Assembly (NCBI GenBank): GCA_018894105.1 | Contig: CM032128.1 | Coordinates: forward strand, 18,643,001 to 18,707,000 | Reading direction: 5' to 3' | Source: Jacaranda mimosifolia | Taxonomy: Eukaryota > Streptophyta > Magnoliopsida > Lamiales > Bignoniaceae | Length of the DNA stretch: 64,000 nucleotides | Translations under genes and position numbers: made by a program | The notes under the pieces: model-generated | The model's input: the letters and a program-made list of their open reading frames with translations, nothing else | Databases searched by the model: none | What the model was told of the DNA's origin: nothing | In this document: piece by piece, positions 33,401-45,211 of the stretch | Position numbering within the stretch: the stretch's first letter is position 1 | How the letters are laid out: the number at the start of each line of letters is the position of its first letter

Positions 33401-34529
33401 TTCTTGTTTTAAAAAGTTATAATTCCCTTGTTAATTGATGAAATTTTGGAATCGCAGGAATACAAGTGGAGAAATTACAAAAAAAGGACAAAGTGACAAA
33501 AGTTGATGGGAATGTTGATTGGATGACATATCATAATCTAATCAAAGATGGACAAAAGAGTTTTTATTTATTTGAGTCATATTCTAATTAGAAGACTCTT
33601 GTAATCAGTTATAAATAAGCTTTTTAGACACTTAGTTAAAGAGGAGGGAGATTTGGATTTTCTATTTTGGAGATTAGAAGTATCGCAAGAATTCGGGATT
33701 CGGATGAGGACAAAATGGAGATCAGATTCGTCTAGGAATAGAGTTTATTTTCTCCCTTAGACCTTTTTTTTTTCAATTGTAGATTTGAGATGATGTTTCA
33801 CTTTATTCATGTTTTGTTTGATAATTCAATCATGAACTAATTCGTTAGTCTAGGATTATAATGAATTCTTTTGAATAAATTAATGCATGATTTTCTTCCA
33901 TGAAATTAGTACGCTAAATATATTTATTCTATTATATGCCTTTTCTATTTGATTGTTTGATCAGTAGTTAAGTGCATCTTTAAACCTTAGAGAAGTGTTG
34001 GAAAAGAAAATCTAGGGATTGAATGATAATAGAAGACCTTAGGATTAATTGTTCAAATTGATAAATTAATTAATTTGTGAGTAGGAAATGAATATACCTG
34101 CTTGCCCTAAGGAGTTATTTCGATGGTACAACTTTATCCATAATTTAGTTAATTCACATAGGAATATAGTGAATTGAATAAATTAGAGATTTGATTGCAG
34201 ATAATTCGGAAGAACCCCGAAATTGCATAAGACTCAAGACAAATAATTTGTTATTAATTTCATAGGGAGAAAATTATGTAATCAAGACATTTGATTGATG
34301 AAATCATAATCCTAGGCTTCTAATCAGTACACTTTTTCTTATTTTCAGTAATTTAGTTTTAATTCCGAACAATAGATTTTTGTTTGATCAAACAAGTGTG
34401 TGATAAATTAGTAATTAGTAGTGAATAATTTAGCTCCTCATGGGATCGATACTCTTCTCATCACTTTATTACTTGTTGCGACACGTGCACTTGCATTATT
34501 GTTTGCATTATTTGTTTTGCACACCAACA
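33400..34529 (+). repeat. 5' LTR of the Athila remnant
   Basis: Its right end is set at ACACCAACA (34529), directly before the primer-binding site at 34534-34552. TATAAATA at 33610-33617 is a good TATA box. The left end could lie up to about 350 bp further left, since no 3' LTR is present for comparison. Confidence 0.65.
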
Positions 34530-34533
34530 AATT

Positions 34534-34552
34534 TTTGGCACTGTTGACGGGG
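34534..34552 (+). other. Primer-binding site of the Athila remnant
   Basis: TTGGCACTGTTGACGGGGA matches the tRNA-Asp-type site TTGGCGCCGTTGCCGGGGA except at three positions. Two of the changes remove CpGs (to CA and TG). Confidence 0.8.
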
Positions 34553-34585
34553 AATGAAAATAATTTTAAGCACCAAGTGTTAGTT

Positions 34586-34590
34586 CAAAC
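34586..34590. repeat. Left target-site duplication of the 3.08-kb solo LTR (CAAAC)
   Basis: CAAAC is repeated exactly at 37671-37675. Confidence 0.85.
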
Positions 34591-35189
34591 TGTAGCGCTT
34601 CTACTCGAGATAGCACCTAAGCTGAGGCACCACTCTGATTCAAACTTAAATCTCATACATGATTCTAACAATACGCCCATCAGAAAATTTTCAAAACTTA
34701 TCAAAGACATATATAGCAGTGGATTTCAAACTCACTAACTGTTCAAAACGTCAAATAAGTCATAATTCAACTTCTTACTTCTAACAAAACATATACATGC
34801 ATCACATCACCGACATCAATCCTGACATACTGCAATGCCACTAAATCTAATTACAGCCTTCAAGTGAAGCCTTCTTCGCTCCAAGTTGGAATCTCATATT
34901 CTTCACTTATACCTGTCTGAGAAAATCAAGATAAACGGGGCGGTAAGTCTAAAGGACTTAGTGAGGGATAATTGTAACACTATAATGGAGATCTGTCAAG
35001 GAAGAAATCAACTCAACAGATCATCAATCAACATTTAACAGAAATACAATCGGATATATTCAAACAGTCAATAACAGTTTAACAGGTAGAATACAGTCGG
35101 TTAGGTCAGATTACAGTAGGACAGAATAGTCCCAAATAACATTTACATTTCAGTCAGTCTTATCCAAGCGTGACAGCTTGATACACAAC

Positions 35190-35735
35190 AATCGCCGACA
35201 GACGGTAGATGCCCAGGAGTAGCCCTAGCACATCACAGACAAACAGACGGTAGATGCCCAAGAATAGCCCTAGCACATTACAGACAAACAAATGGTAGAT
35301 GCCCCGGAATAGCCCTAGCACATTACCGATGCTCAGGAATAGCCCTAACACATCGCAGACAAACAGACGATAGATGCCCAGGAATAGCCCTAGCATATCA
35401 CAGACAAACAGACAGTAGATGCCCAGGAATAGCCCTAGCACATCACCGATGCTCAGGAGTAGCCCTAACACACCATAGACAAACAGACAGTAGATGCCCA
35501 GGAATAGCCCTAGCACATCACCGATGCTCAAGAATAGCCCTAACACATCACAGAAAAACAGACAGTAGATACCCACGAATAGCCCTAGCACATCACCGAT
35601 GCTCAGGAATAGCCCTAACACATCGTAGGCAAACAGACAGTAGATGCCCAAGAATAGCTCTAGCACATCACCGATGCTCAGGAATAACCCTAACACATCG
35701 CCCATACTTAAGAATAGCCCTAGCATATGGCTGAC
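35190..35735. repeat. Alternating 45-bp and 30-bp tandem units (75-bp higher order)
   Basis: Unit A (45 bp) is GCCCAGGAATAGCCCTAGCA followed by CATCACAGACAAACAGACAGTAGAT. Unit B (30 bp) is GCTCAGGAATAGCCCTAACA followed by CATCACCGAT. After several A copies they alternate A-B. Both lengths are multiples of three, so the minus strand stays open for 203 codons (35771-35160), spelling repeats of DVLGLFLSIG and LGIYCLFV. I regard that ORF as a by-product of the periodicity. Confidence 0.88.
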
Positions 35736-35739
35736 AAAC

Positions 35740-35950
35740 TGAATACCCAGGGAATAGCCCCTAGCGTACACAGACTTATAGAACGAATACCCAGGGAATG
35801 GCCCCTAGCATATCAGACTTACAGAACATATACCCAGGGAATAGCCCCTAGCGTATCAGACTTACAGAACATATACCCAGGGAATAGCCCCTAGCGTATC
35901 AGACTTACAGAACATATACCCAGGGAATAGCCCCTAGTGTATCAGACATA
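35740..35950. repeat. 43-bp tandem repeats, about 4-5 copies
   Basis: The unit CCCAGGGAATAGCCCCTAGC followed by GTATCAGACTTACAGAACATATA recurs at about 43-bp spacing. It shares GGAATAGCCC(C)TAGC with the neighbouring 45/30-bp units, so all derive from one ancestral motif. Confidence 0.85.
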
Positions 35951-37299
35951 CAGACAGTTCAGAATAGTACATAAGTGCCGACAGGGCAAACAATAACAGT
36001 ACCAGACAATACAGATATCAGAACAGACAGATAGCAGGACAGATAACAGAACGATCATATATCATATGTCAGAAAATGTTATGGGTGCCAAAACCAACAG
36101 AAAATAGAATCAGAACAGAAATAACCCTCACAGGGGTGTCCGAATCAGATAACAGAATATCAAAGATCTTAACAGATCACAGATTTCAATAACAGTACAG
36201 TCAGTTCAAAAACAGTAACCCTCACAGGGGTTTATCACAAATACCGATAAATGAAATAAATTGCCAGATTGGCAGACCCTCACCTCTTGTTGTCTCAGAA
36301 CTGCTATCACAGTCAGCAGCCTATTGGGTCGTGGGACCCACTTTGTCGTTACCTAACCAAAAGGTAATATTTACAATCAAAATCCATACTAAATCCTATC
36401 AATCACAATTATACCATTAATAATCCATAATCACTAATTTATCGATTAATACGGTGTCTCATTCTTATTTCAAGGTCATGGACAAAAATCCTAAATCACA
36501 TAATATGATTAATCCTTACATAATCAATTCCTAATCAAATGCTATTTAATCTTATAATATAATCCTTAATACTATTTAAATCCAAGTTTTGGCATTTGGC
36601 ATAAGTCCGGGTCCACTTAATCCATACTCATTGCATAGGGATCAACATACATATATATAAACATATCATATCTTCCCAATTCCTATTCTTGGCAAAGTAC
36701 AATGCTAAATTAGGAAAGGTACAACACATGCAACATATATATATTAAAGGTACAACTAAATCCAAATGCTAAAGCTTGCTACCAGAGTATCAAAAACATA
36801 AACCAATTACACAGTTGAGACCGTCACGTCGAGGAGGGGAAATTGGTCTAAGGTTGCCGGAGCGCCACCGTTTGCCGTCGTTGAAAAATTTGTTGGCACC
36901 ACCCAGAGAATCCTCTCGCTGAGAGCTTTCCAACGGTATCCTTGGTTTTTGAAATAGATACCGAAAAACCCCTTAAAACCCGCCCCGAAGCCTTCACGGT
37001 TTAAAGCTTTGCCGCCGATTTTTCGCCGTTTCTGCTGTGTATCTCCGCCATGCAAAGCTACCACCTTGTTCCCCTCGTCGAGTACTAGCTAAACCACCCC
37101 TTAGATGCTCTGTTTGATGCCAAAAATTAAGGGACCCAGCTGTTGGCCGTGAGGTTGTTTTCGACCGTCCTTCGTCGTGCTATTCAGGCGGTCGTCCGCC
37201 GTGTATAGGGGTGCTGGTCGAGTGCTAGAGGTGAGGGGAGTTAATTTAGGGTGTTGGTTCAGAGAAAGAGGTGTTGCTGGTGGTTGGTGGTTGGCCACG

Positions 37300-37412
37300 G
37301 TGAAGAGAAGAAATAAGGAAGAAGAAAAAGAGAAGAAAAGGGAAAGAAGAAGAAGGAAGAAGAAAAAGAGAAGAAAAGGGAAAGAAGAAGAAGGAAGAAA
37401 AAAGAGAGCTGT
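37300..37412. repeat. Polypurine tract with an internal 38-bp duplication
   Basis: About 110 bases are almost purely A and G. GAAGAAAAAGAGAAGAAAAG at 37321 recurs at 37359. This is low-complexity DNA in the transcribed part of the LTR. A 65-aa and an 82-aa frame over it are fortuitous. Confidence 0.8.
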
Positions 37413-37670
37413 AGCCTTTCCTTAAAAATCAAATTTCCTATTTTGTAATTTAGTCCTTGAGTTTAAGCACTCCTCAATTGAGTCCATGAAGTCCCAAAAA
37501 TTTCTCCTGAGCCCCCATTGACTAGTTTTCTTCCATGCACACCCCTTAACTTCAAAAATCTTTACAATTGAGTCCTTTTATATTTCTTTTCGGGCCTTAA
37601 AATCCGACCAATAATTCTCTTAATTATTAAATTCTTATTTCTAAAAATACTGAATTTCAAGGGTGTTACA

Positions 37671-37675
37671 CAAAC
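37671..37675. repeat. Right target-site duplication of the 3.08-kb solo LTR (CAAAC)
   Basis: Exact copy of 34586-34590; Athila sequence resumes after it. Confidence 0.85.
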
Positions 37676-37719
37676 CTTTTTTTTTTACTTATTTATTTAT
37701 TTATTTCATTTATTTCTAG

Positions 37720-39530
37720 CAAATGATGATGGTAGAGGAAGATGGATAATTGGGGGAATATGTTATCTCGCAGATTCAGGGCTTTCACGCAGTCATCATT
37801 CAAATGATACAAAATTCAATACAGTTTGGGGGTTTTCCAACAGAAGATATGAATGTTTATTTGGCTAGCTTTTTGGAGATTTGTGACACCTTTAAATATA
37901 ATGGAATTTCTTATGATGCAATTTGATTGAGGTTGTTCTCATTCTCACAAAGGGACAAAGCAAAGAGTTGGTTCGCATCCTTACCACCAGGGTCCATTAC
38001 CACTTGGGAGGATTTAGCGTAGAGATTCTTGGCTAAGTTTTTCCCACCATCACGGATAGTCAAGTTGAGGAATGAAATTACTTTCTTTGTCCAATTTGAT
38101 TAGGAAACATTTTTATGAGCATGTGAAAGATATAATGAGATGCTCAAAAAATGCCCTCATTATGGATTGAGAAAGTGGCTTCAAGTGCAGACATTCTACA
38201 ATAGATTATCCACACAAACCAAAGGAATAGTTGATGCTACTGCAGGAGGTACACTTATGTGGAAAAAGACGGGGATATATTTGAGTTATTTGAAGAGATG
38301 ACGGCAAACAGCTATCAGTTGCCAACTGTGAGATTAACTCAACTAAAGAAAGCTGCAGGAATTTATGAGGCAAGTGCTATTACATCTTTGACTACACAGT
38401 TAGAATTTTTAACAAAGAAGATGGATACACTTGCAAGTATTATAACCTAGCTAGTGCAACAAGTTCAAGCAGTAGAGAGCCAATTTATTACTTGTGATAT
38501 TTGCAAGGATGCGCATTCGAGTGATCAGTGCCAGCATACTTTTGAATTGGTATACTTTGTTGGGAACTTCAATAGGAATCAAAATAATTCATACTCAAAT
38601 ACTTATAGTCCTTGATGGAGACAACACCCCAATTTTTCATGGAGCAATAACCAAGGACAAACTTCAGCTCCTAAACCTCCGCCTTCAGGCTTTCATCAAC
38701 AAGAAAAGAAACCATCTTTAGAGGATATGTTCATGCAGTTTATGGTAAAGAATAATGAATATATGACAAAAAACTGATGCAATTCTTCAGAGTCAATCGG
38801 TTTCAATCAGAATATTAGAAACACAGATGGGCCAGCTAGCCAGTGCATTAAGTATGAGACAACAATGAACTCTGCCAAATGATACTGAGATACGAGAAGG
38901 CAAGGAACACTGCAATGCTGTTTCTTTGAGGAATGATAGAGAGTTGTAAGAATTTCAGAAGATCCGTCCATCTTTAGAGGAAATTGAAGAATAGTCACCA
39001 ATTGAGAAGGGAGAGGAGGAAAAGCAAAAAATTGAAAAAGTTAATCCAATCAGACCACCTCTACCTTTTATTCAGAGGCCTAAGAAGCAAAAGTTGGACA
39101 AGCAATTTCAACAATTTTTAGAGGTTTTCAAGAAATTCCATATAAATATTCCATTTGTTGAAGCCATAAAATAAATGCCATGTTATGTGAAATTCATGAA
39201 AACCATTTTATTTAGGAAAAGACGTTTGCGTGAATTTGAAACAGTGGCTCTCACAGAGGAATGCATTCCAATCATCCAAAAAAAGTTACCCCCAAAATTC
39301 AAGGATCCCAGGATTTTCACCATACCATGCAAAATTATTACCAAATTTTCTAGAAGGGCATTATGTGATCTGGGGCAAGTATAAATTTAATGCCACATTC
39401 TATCTACCAGTGACTTAAATTGGGAGAGATCAAGCCAACTAGCGTGATCTTGCAACTTGTGGATATAACATTAACATATCATTAGGGATAATTGAAGATG
39501 TATTGATAAAAGTTGATAAATTTATAAAAA
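37720..39530 (+). pseudogene. Athila gag and N-terminal protease, broken
   Basis: gag: MIQNSVQFGGFPTEDMN, LASFLEICDTFKYNGIS, KSWFASLPPGSITTWEDL, FPPSRIVKLRNEIT, LRKWLQVQTFYN and AAGIYEASAITSLTTQLEFL. A finger/linker follows: CDICKDAHSSDQC, FVGNFNRNQNNSYSNTYSP. Then comes the pre-protease block DKQFQQFLEVFKKFHINIPF, YVKFMKTILF, FETVALTEECIPIIQKKLPP and FTIPCKI. The protease active-site segment reads LCDLGASINLMP (catalytic-type D, about 39365-39400). Stops at about 37924, 38020 and 38100 and several frameshifts break it. It ends in the protease domain at about 39530. Confidence 0.85.
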
Positions 39531-39896
39531 ATGAAAAATTTCTTACAAGCTATCGCTCCTTAAAAATTTGACTAAAGAGTGCAACCAAAAAATTAAATAA
39601 GGATCGACTATAAATAAAATTAGATTTAGGGAATCCTTGCATGCCTAAAAATGAACCATCAAATATGAAAAGCACTCAAGGTGCTTAACAAAGGGCAAGC
39701 GTGTCATTTGCTAAAGCAGCTATAAATCAGCCTGCTTAAGCCACTGGTTATCGGTTTCGAGCATCTACCCTCCCGGGCAGCGAAAACACCTTTAGCTAAT
39801 TTTTCAGCTTAAATTTCTACGAATAATCTGCTTGACATTAGTATCGACTGCATAAAGTTAGATTGACTTTTAAGTCGATTAAATTGAGGAAGAGTA
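39531..39896 (+). promoter_or_regulatory. LTN1 upstream region with candidate TATA boxes
   Basis: Only about 366 bp separate the end of Athila-derived sequence from the LTN1 start codon. TATAAAT at 39721-39727 is 170 bp before the ATG, a plausible TATA box; another, TATAAATA, lies at 39609-39616. The region between (CTACCCTCCCGGGCAGCG near 39770) is locally GC-richer, as at promoters. Confidence 0.45.
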
Positions 39897-42800
39897 ATGG
39901 GGAGAGCGAAAGGAGAAGCTGCAAGAACCAAGTCTCGCCCATCTAGCAGCAGGTTCTTCAGCGTTTTTCTTTTTTCCCTTTAGTTAGTTCTGAATGTTTT
40001 GAAATTTCAATCAATTATACGCATGGAAAATTGAAAAAAACAAAAAATTACAGCATGGCTGCTTCGCTATTGCCATCGGGTGCTACAGCAGCGATGGGTT
40101 TCGGTGGTTATGTCGGAAGTTCACGCGTGGAGTCTTCACTCGCATCAACCCCTGATGCCTCTTCTTTTCCGGTCAGTTTCTAATTCCATTTAACATGTTA
40201 AGATGATGAATATTTTGTGGAATCTTTATTACCTTTATGAATTTTTATTGCTGGCAAACTTTTCGATGACTTTCGGGTGGTGGCCGAAGCAGGATATTGA
40301 TGGTGAAGTGGCGCAGCATTTGAAGCGGCTTTCGCGCAAAGATCCGACCACCAAGGTAAATTTGTAATCGCACATGCATTTGGGCTTGTTATTGATTTTG
40401 ATTTTGATTTTTGAATTTGTACACCGGTTGTATGTTATGCTTAGTGATTGTGTATCTGGTTGAACTTTTGAAGTTTATTATGGGGCCTTGTCTTGAGATG
40501 AGAAACATTATAGTATTGTTGGGCAGGAGATGAAATTTGGTTACTGCTATAGATGACTACTTGTACACATACTAAGTTCTTAAGCATTCTTTCATGAAAG
40601 TTCAACTCAGGTTGTAGTGTTGCATTCTTTGACTAATCGGTCAGGTTAATGTTTTTTGTTTTAAGATAAATGCTGCGTGACTATGCTGTAAGGTATGGTG
40701 ACATGAAGGAGTTCAATAATGGTAGTGGAATTACTGAAGCTGCTGACCTTTGAGTTGTCAATGTTTTTTGGTCGTCTATAGCTGCTATTATTACATTTTT
40801 AACTAGTTTGCTGACTTTCGCTTGTTTCACAGCTTAAAGCCTTGACATCACTTTCTCAACTTATCAAACAGAAAACTGCAAAGGAAATAGTGACGGTCAT
40901 TCCTCAATGGGTATGCTCATATCCACTATATTTCCATCTTGGTAAACTGGACTAATGAAGTAAGGGGCTATCTGCTGATTTTGAGGGACATTTTCATTGA
41001 TGCCCCTTACTGAAGAGGCAGAATTTTATCTTCTATGATCACTAAACTGCTTCAAAGTTTTACGCAAGTCATTTCTTTTCTTGACATAGGCGTTTGAGTA
41101 CGGGAAGCTGCTGCTGGACTACAACAGAGATGTACGACGAGCAACTCATGACACCATGACTAATCTTGTCAGTGCTGTCGGGTTCGTGTTTAATTGATTT
41201 TAGACTTATCTACTTCTATGATCTGGCTGATGCGGGACTTGTCAACATCTTGCCACCATGAGTAAAACAGAACAAATAACCTGCCCAATTTCTTGCATGC
41301 TTATAACATAGTATGTCAAGAAGTTTCAGAAATGCCAATGTCGAGGATTAGTTCTTATGGATTGCAGCCTAAATGCTATGGCATGTAGGCCAAATGCTAT
41401 TGTTTTTCATTAAAATGTTGAAGAGTTTTTCACAAATAGAATAGCGTTCAATCACTTCTTTTTCTCCTCATTTTGCTTCAAAAATGCTAGATTTCTTCAG
41501 CAGAATAGGAAGTCTGTCATGTGGACAGGGTATGGATTGTCACTTGGTCGGATCCCGCAGGTTACTTATCTACTTAGAAGATAATTTCTAGAGAAAGAAA
41601 TATGAGGAATCATATATAGCTGCCTTTTTTTTGCACACTCGGTTTGATCAAGCATGGATAATGAATTTCATCATAAAAATTAAGTTTGTTGTAACTTTGG
41701 CATTAAACTGAATATGTCTGCAAGTTAGAAGCTTTCCGATGTATGTTCCGGTGAGAATACTCTGTACGACCTTTTTTGTTGCCATTTTCAGAAGAGAATT
41801 GGCTCCACATCTAAAGCCACTGATAGGACCTTGGTGGTTTTCTCAATTTGATTCAGTGTATGAAGTTTCTCAAGCTGCAAAGCGGTCATTTCAGGTTTGT
41901 TAAGTTTCTTTTGAGCATTATGATTCTTCTTTATATCAGGTTTGCTTGACGAATTGTAGATGGATGATGACTCTTTTCCCTTTTAATCTTGATTTTCTCC
42001 TGAAAAGTTGTGCACGAAGAATGACTTGAAATGGATTAAATGAGACTCAGCTAGTGACATATAGGATCTTGACATTATGCTCAAGTGCATAATGTGTGCC
42101 GTATCTGAGGGAAAGAGATGCTTCTGATAGTTTATGCTTTAAAGAAGCTTCACATTACATATTTAATGGGTCATTGCAAGGTCCAAGAGTCTTGGTGCCC
42201 AAGTAACTTCGTGTTTTGAGATTGCCTTTATAGTGCTTCTTTCTCAACTTATAAATCCATATCCTTGATCACCAGATATTTTGGCAGCCTACTGATGTAG
42301 CTCGAGGATATTTGCAAAAATATCCCTAAAGAGAGAGTATGTTGAAATTCTGAAAGAACCAAAGATATAAACTGAGTAATGAAAATTGAAATTGGATGTA
42401 AGCTAATTGCAAAATATTTCTGATAAGGATCAATATTATCTTGGCTTTTCCAATTGAGTACTTGAGTTGGGTCTTTGGTCATTGTTTTTAAAATTCAGTT
42501 GGTTGCCATTGTACCCCATCAATCTTCTTGCTTGGAAACTTGACACTGGAAAGTTCAATGTTGTTGCTCATCGAAGTAGAGATTATGATTCCAGTAATTT
42601 AACAACGTGTCTCTTCCATGGTTATTATGTTTGAATGCTTGCCACTGCTAGACTTTCATATTCTGTATGTTAACAAACAGAGTGGATGTAGAACTTTCTG
42701 ATTGTTTCCACATAATCATGCCACAGACTGCCTTTCCAGCTCAAGAGAGAAGAGTAGATGCCTTGATGTTGTACTCAGCTGAAATATTTACATATATAGA

Positions 42801-45133
42801 AGAAAATCTGAAGCTGACCCCACAGAGTTTGTCAGATAAAGCAACTGCATCTGATGAACTGGAAGAAATGCACCAACAGGTAGTGATGAGTATGATTCTC
42901 ATTTAATTGAATGATTGCATTTTCTCTGAGGTATTATTTTGCTACTAGTAAAGATATACTTGGTTCTCGCAACATAATTGACATTGTGTGACCTCCTAAC
43001 CACTGCTGAGAGGAAATACATTTAAATCACCCTTTTTCCTAAGTGTTAGAGAATACGTATAACTTGTGTAGAATAAGTAATCATCTGGAGAATTGGAACT
43101 CCCTTAATAATTTGTTTGTAAGTTGCTCTGAGTACTTTTGTATTTTAGCATCAAGCTGGTTGGGGAGATTATTTCTGCTTAAGCTGATCTTATCCCAAAC
43201 CTTTGCTTTTGGACACTACCTACACATAGAAGCTTGTGGAATATTGGTTTGAAATTCATGATTTTGTGTTCTACAGTTGCTTTTCATGAATGCATTATGC
43301 AGTAGGCTATTGAGAATAATGGATTTGTGAGCCTTGACAAAAAAAGACATGAAAAATTTTAGCAATGGCTTTTGTTTATTTTGTTTGAATCGGTATCATG
43401 ATAAATTTTGGACATATTCATCGTTATTGCTTAGAGAAAATTCTGGAATTCCAGGCACTTAAGTTGAGTCACTCAGTGCTCTTCATTTATAACTTTTGAC
43501 ATTGATTCCTACTTCTTCTGAATCCTAATTATTTGCCAGTGTAGACAAAAAAAAAAAAACCAGCTCCAGCAAACAAAAATGACCAGCTCCAGCCTCTGAA
43601 AGCTGTCTAGCATGCCTAAAGTATGATCATGTCCTCATGTACCTTCAGAAATAGAGCCCATGGATTAACAACTTCTTCTCTGGTCTGCTGTTTGTGAACA
43701 ATTTCTAGGATTGCCACCCAAGAAAGAAAGGTTTAAAGAAAGAAATCTAGATGCATACAATATAGAGAAGCTGATCTGTACTGTTAAGGTTTAAACAGTA
43801 ACATGTGTACACTGCAAGCTGCTTTTAGTGCTCAAGTAAGAAATCTAGATGCATACAATATAGGGAAGCTGATCTGAACTGTTAAGGCTTAAACAGTAAC
43901 ATGTGTGCACTGCAAGCTGCTTTTAGTGCTCAAGTTGTTGGAAAAAATGGGCTTTTATGCTTTTAATTTCTGATGGACTGATGTAACAAAAAGAAAAAGA
44001 AAAAATACAGGAAGGAGAAAGAAGCAGAAGGACGAGAACATAAAGCACTTTACCATTCATGGATTGAAACAAATATAGCACAATATTGATTCTCAGTAAT
44101 GATCACTTATTATGGAAATAAGCATAATATAAAAGTATAAGGACTTGGGCACTCCCAAGGAAAGACTAAATGATTAATATTGATTCTAATTCTGGATGAC
44201 TAGGTCCTCCAACTAAAATTCAAAGAATAGTAGAAATTCTAACTGGGAATCACAACCAAAAACAACTGAAATTCTTAAAATTACTGGAATGCCCTTAGTG
44301 TAAACCCTTTAGAAATCTATATTCTATAAAATCTATTTAACAAAGATTATTTAAAATTCAGGACTTTTGCAGCCGTAAATATCTTCAAAGATGCCTTCAA
44401 TGGTACTAGCTTGTGCAGGTTAGAGAGATTCAAGCAAAATCCATCCATAACAATAGGAAGCTGCGGGTGAAATTGGCGATTTATAGGTTTGGGGAGGGTG
44501 GAAGGTGAAATATAGTTTAAAATTAGGTATCTGAATTTTTAATGTGTTCTCAATTTGTCTTTCCATGTCTTAATATTTAATAATTTTCTTCAAATTCAAC
44601 TGATGGTTAAATGTAAAATCATGCTTGAAAATAGAGGATGAGGTGACAAAAAATGAAATCTAGGTGTTATGTGTAATTAATTTTTTTTTATGACAGGTTG
44701 ATAATATTAAAATCTGATAGGGAGTTAGTATAATTGGACAAAAATTGGGGGAATTTGACATTGAACAAACCTTGTGGTTTAAAATTTGCAATTTCACAAA
44801 ACAATGATGCTAAGGGGAAAGCTGAAATGTTCCTTAAGATTTTTGGTTGACCTTGGCTTTTTCCATTAGAGAGACTAATGACAGGGGCTATATGTAAGAC
44901 ATCAATAAATGTCAGGATAGGTGGATGTAGTTTCTGGAAACCAGGGGGGGGTTTCTTTGTATTTGAACCAACCTTTGTGTAGTCTTGTGATTATCCCATT
45001 TTATTAGTTGTTGCTGAACCAATGCATGTGAATTTGAGAACTAGGTGACCCACCCTTCACTAATCCTTTACGTGGCAAAATTGAGTATTTTGAAATTAAA
45101 ACATTCACCAATTCTATTATTGAAATGCAGAAC

Positions 45134-45211
<78 letters not shown>

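Larger units (their letters stand above)
34591..37670 (-). mobile_element. 3.08-kb solo LTR (Tekay-like), minus strand
   Basis: On the + strand it begins TGTAGCGCTTC and ends GGGTGTTACA, flanked by CAAAC on both sides. Read on the minus strand it starts TGTAACACCC, the usual start of long LTRs of chromovirus Tekay-type elements in plants, hence the orientation and lineage (family knowledge plus inference). There is no internal region, so it is a solo LTR. It contains three tandem arrays (35190-35950) and a purine tract (37300-37410). It splits the Athila remnant just after its primer-binding site. Confidence 0.8.
33400..39530 (+). mobile_element. Athila-type Ty3-gypsy remnant (5' LTR, gag, protease)
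   Basis: The LTR end (CTCATGGGATCGATACTC, CGACACGTGCACTTGCATT, GCACACCAACA) and the primer-binding site TTTTTGGCACTGTTGACGGGG are diagnostic of Athila elements, which use a tRNA-Asp-type site (TGGCGCCGTTGCCGGGG). gag and the start of protease follow at 37720-39530, then the element stops; RT, RNase H, integrase and 3' LTR are missing. A 3.08-kb solo LTR is nested 37 bp after the primer-binding site. The 5' limit is uncertain. Confidence 0.85.

Noticed and set aside
35190..35735. CRISPR-like array of direct repeats
   Set aside because: Units are contiguous with no unique spacers, sit in an LTR, and the genome is a plant.
35160..35771. 203-aa open frame on the minus strand, a candidate membrane repeat protein
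   Set aside because: It lies wholly in a tandem array whose units are 45 and 30 bp, both multiples of three, inside a non-coding solo LTR. The open frame follows from the periodicity.
37177..37425. 82-aa frame ending in a Lys/Glu/Arg-rich tail
   Set aside because: It reads a purine tract in the solo LTR and has no homologue I recognise.
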